A DNA stretch of 64,000 bases, from NCBI RefSeq assembly GCF_003319105.1, contig NZ_QOHH01000002.1, positions 248,001 to 312,000 on the forward strand, given 5' to 3'. Each line of letters begins with the position of its first letter. Position 1 is the stretch's first letter. The position numbers and the translations under genes are program-made. The notes beneath the pieces were generated by a model that worked only from the letters and a program-made list of their open reading frames with translations, searched no databases and was not told the DNA's origin. Origin of the DNA: Blastococcus sp. TF02-09. GTDB taxonomy: Bacteria > Actinomycetota > Actinomycetes > Mycobacteriales > Geodermatophilaceae. Of the stretch, positions 63,322 to 64,000 are shown piece after piece.

Positions 63322-64000
63322 TCATCCCGCCCGGACGTCGGGGCTCGCTGCGACCTGAGCGGTCAGCGCCTCAGCGGCTCGCAGGGCGGCCTCGATGTAG
63401 GGACCGCCGCGCTGCCCCAGCACGGCGCCGGTGATCACGACCTCCCGGCCAGCCACCGTGCGCACCACCCGGAAGACGTAGCACCCCCCGGCCGCGTCGT
63501 GCGAGCCCGTCTTGCCGGCCACGAAGCCGTCCTGGCCGAGCAGCCGGCTGGTCGTCACCACGGTGCCCGCCACCGGGAGCTCGGCTGCCGTGGCTCCGGC
63601 CACCGCGGCGAACACCGGATCGCGCAGCGCCGCGTCGAACAGCCGCACCTGGTCGGCCGCTGTGGAGACGGTGTCGTCGGCCATACCGCTCGGGTCGGTG
63701 TAGACCGTGTCGTCCATGCCCAGGTCGTCGGCCGCACGGTTCATCAGCTCGACGAAGGCGTCCACGGAGCCGGCGGTCGACCGGGCCAGGAGCACGGCGA
63801 CGTTGTTGGCCGAGGGCAGCATGAGCGCGTACAGAGCCTGCAGCTGGGTGAGGTCCTCGCCCGCCGCCACCGCGACGACGGACTCACCGTTCGCCTGCCG
63901 GCGCTGCATGTCGGCGACGTCCGCGCCGGTGACCGGGATCGTCGCCCCCGCCTCCCCCTGCTCCAGGGGGCGCTCCTGGAGGACGACGTAGGCGGTCATC
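63322..64000 (-). CDS. D-alanyl-D-alanine carboxypeptidase (S11), 3' part
   Basis: The gene runs off the right edge; about 226 codons are present. The product shows the SxN motif in LMLPSANNVAVLLA and the KTG motif in VAGKTGSHDAAGG of penicillin-binding protein 5-type carboxypeptidases, which trim the terminal D-Ala of peptidoglycan pentapeptides. The visible frame opens MTAYVVL, the sequence that normally follows the catalytic Ser-x-x-Lys, so the serine and signal peptide lie outside. The C-terminal targeting helix seems absent; the protein ends shortly after the catalytic domain. Confidence 0.88.
   Translation of the reverse strand, partial: MTAYVVLQERPLEQGEAGATIPVTGADVADMQRRQANGESVVAVAAGEDLTQLQALYALMLPSANNVAVLLARSTAGSVDAFVELMNRAADDLGMDDTVYTDPSGMADDTVSTAADQVRLFDAALRDPVFAAVAGATAAELPVAGTVVTTSRLLGQDGFVAGKTGSHDAAGGCYVFRVVRTVAGREVVITGAVLGQRGGPYIEAALRAAEALTAQVAASPDVRAG

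Overview
The window is a very G+C-rich actinobacterial chromosome segment. The gene order (tRNA-Thr, tRNA-Met, rpmG, hadAB-like genes, tRNA-Trp, secE, nusG, rplKA, rplJL, mkl, rpoBC, str operon, S10 and spc operons) matches the Mycobacterium-type core arrangement. F420-dependent enzymes, a complete mce operon and GTG/TTG starts also fit. A Geodermatophilaceae-like host (Blastococcus, Geodermatophilus, Modestobacter) is my inference from recall of gene content; nothing was searched.

Layout, mostly minus strand. 1-16260: the transcription and translation supercluster, read right to left: rpsL, rpsG, fusA, tuf, the S10 operon (rpsJ to rpsQ), the spc operon (rplN to rplO), secY and the start of adk. 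A TTGACC-N17-TATCGT promoter lies about 320 bases upstream of rpsL. 16893-19276 is a plus-strand island: a Nal1-like serine protease, a 71-residue protein resembling a free-standing 'VGVGIG' domain, and an LLM-class F420 oxidoreductase. 19373-26877 is rpoC and rpoB. 27245-38826 is an intact mce lipid-transport operon (mkl, yrbE pair, mceA-F, two Mce-associated proteins) between rplL and rpoB. 39188-43414 carries rplL, rplJ, rplA, rplK, nusG, secE and tRNA-Trp.

43612-47650 holds aspC, a lipoprotein M1 peptidase in an operon with two MaoC/Had-type dehydratase genes, rpmG, tRNA-Met and tRNA-Thr. 47745-53730 is more lineage-specific: an EAL protein with a degenerate GGDEF domain; a 19-codon gene encoding MASNEQRGFRWGRGFRWGR with a strong ribosome binding site and its own terminator; a pair of ESX/WXG-like proteins; a cluster of DnaA-box-like sequences in a divergent promoter; and a TadG-like membrane protein. 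53794-64000 holds tRNA-Tyr, a YajQ-family gene, a TetR regulator divergent from two short-chain dehydrogenases with two operator-like palindromes, htpX, the korAB ferredoxin oxidoreductase, a MocR regulator divergent from a flavin-binding oxidase gene, and the 3' part of a D-Ala-D-Ala carboxypeptidase gene.

The core genes form translationally coupled operons: stop and start codons usually overlap as ATGA, GTGA, TGATG or TAGTG. The strongest candidates for undescribed biology are the GFRWGR-repeat peptide gene with its upstream half-site array, the DnaA-box cluster beside the ESX-like pair, the protease plus free-standing domain pair, and a dispersed hairpin repeat with compensatory stem changes.
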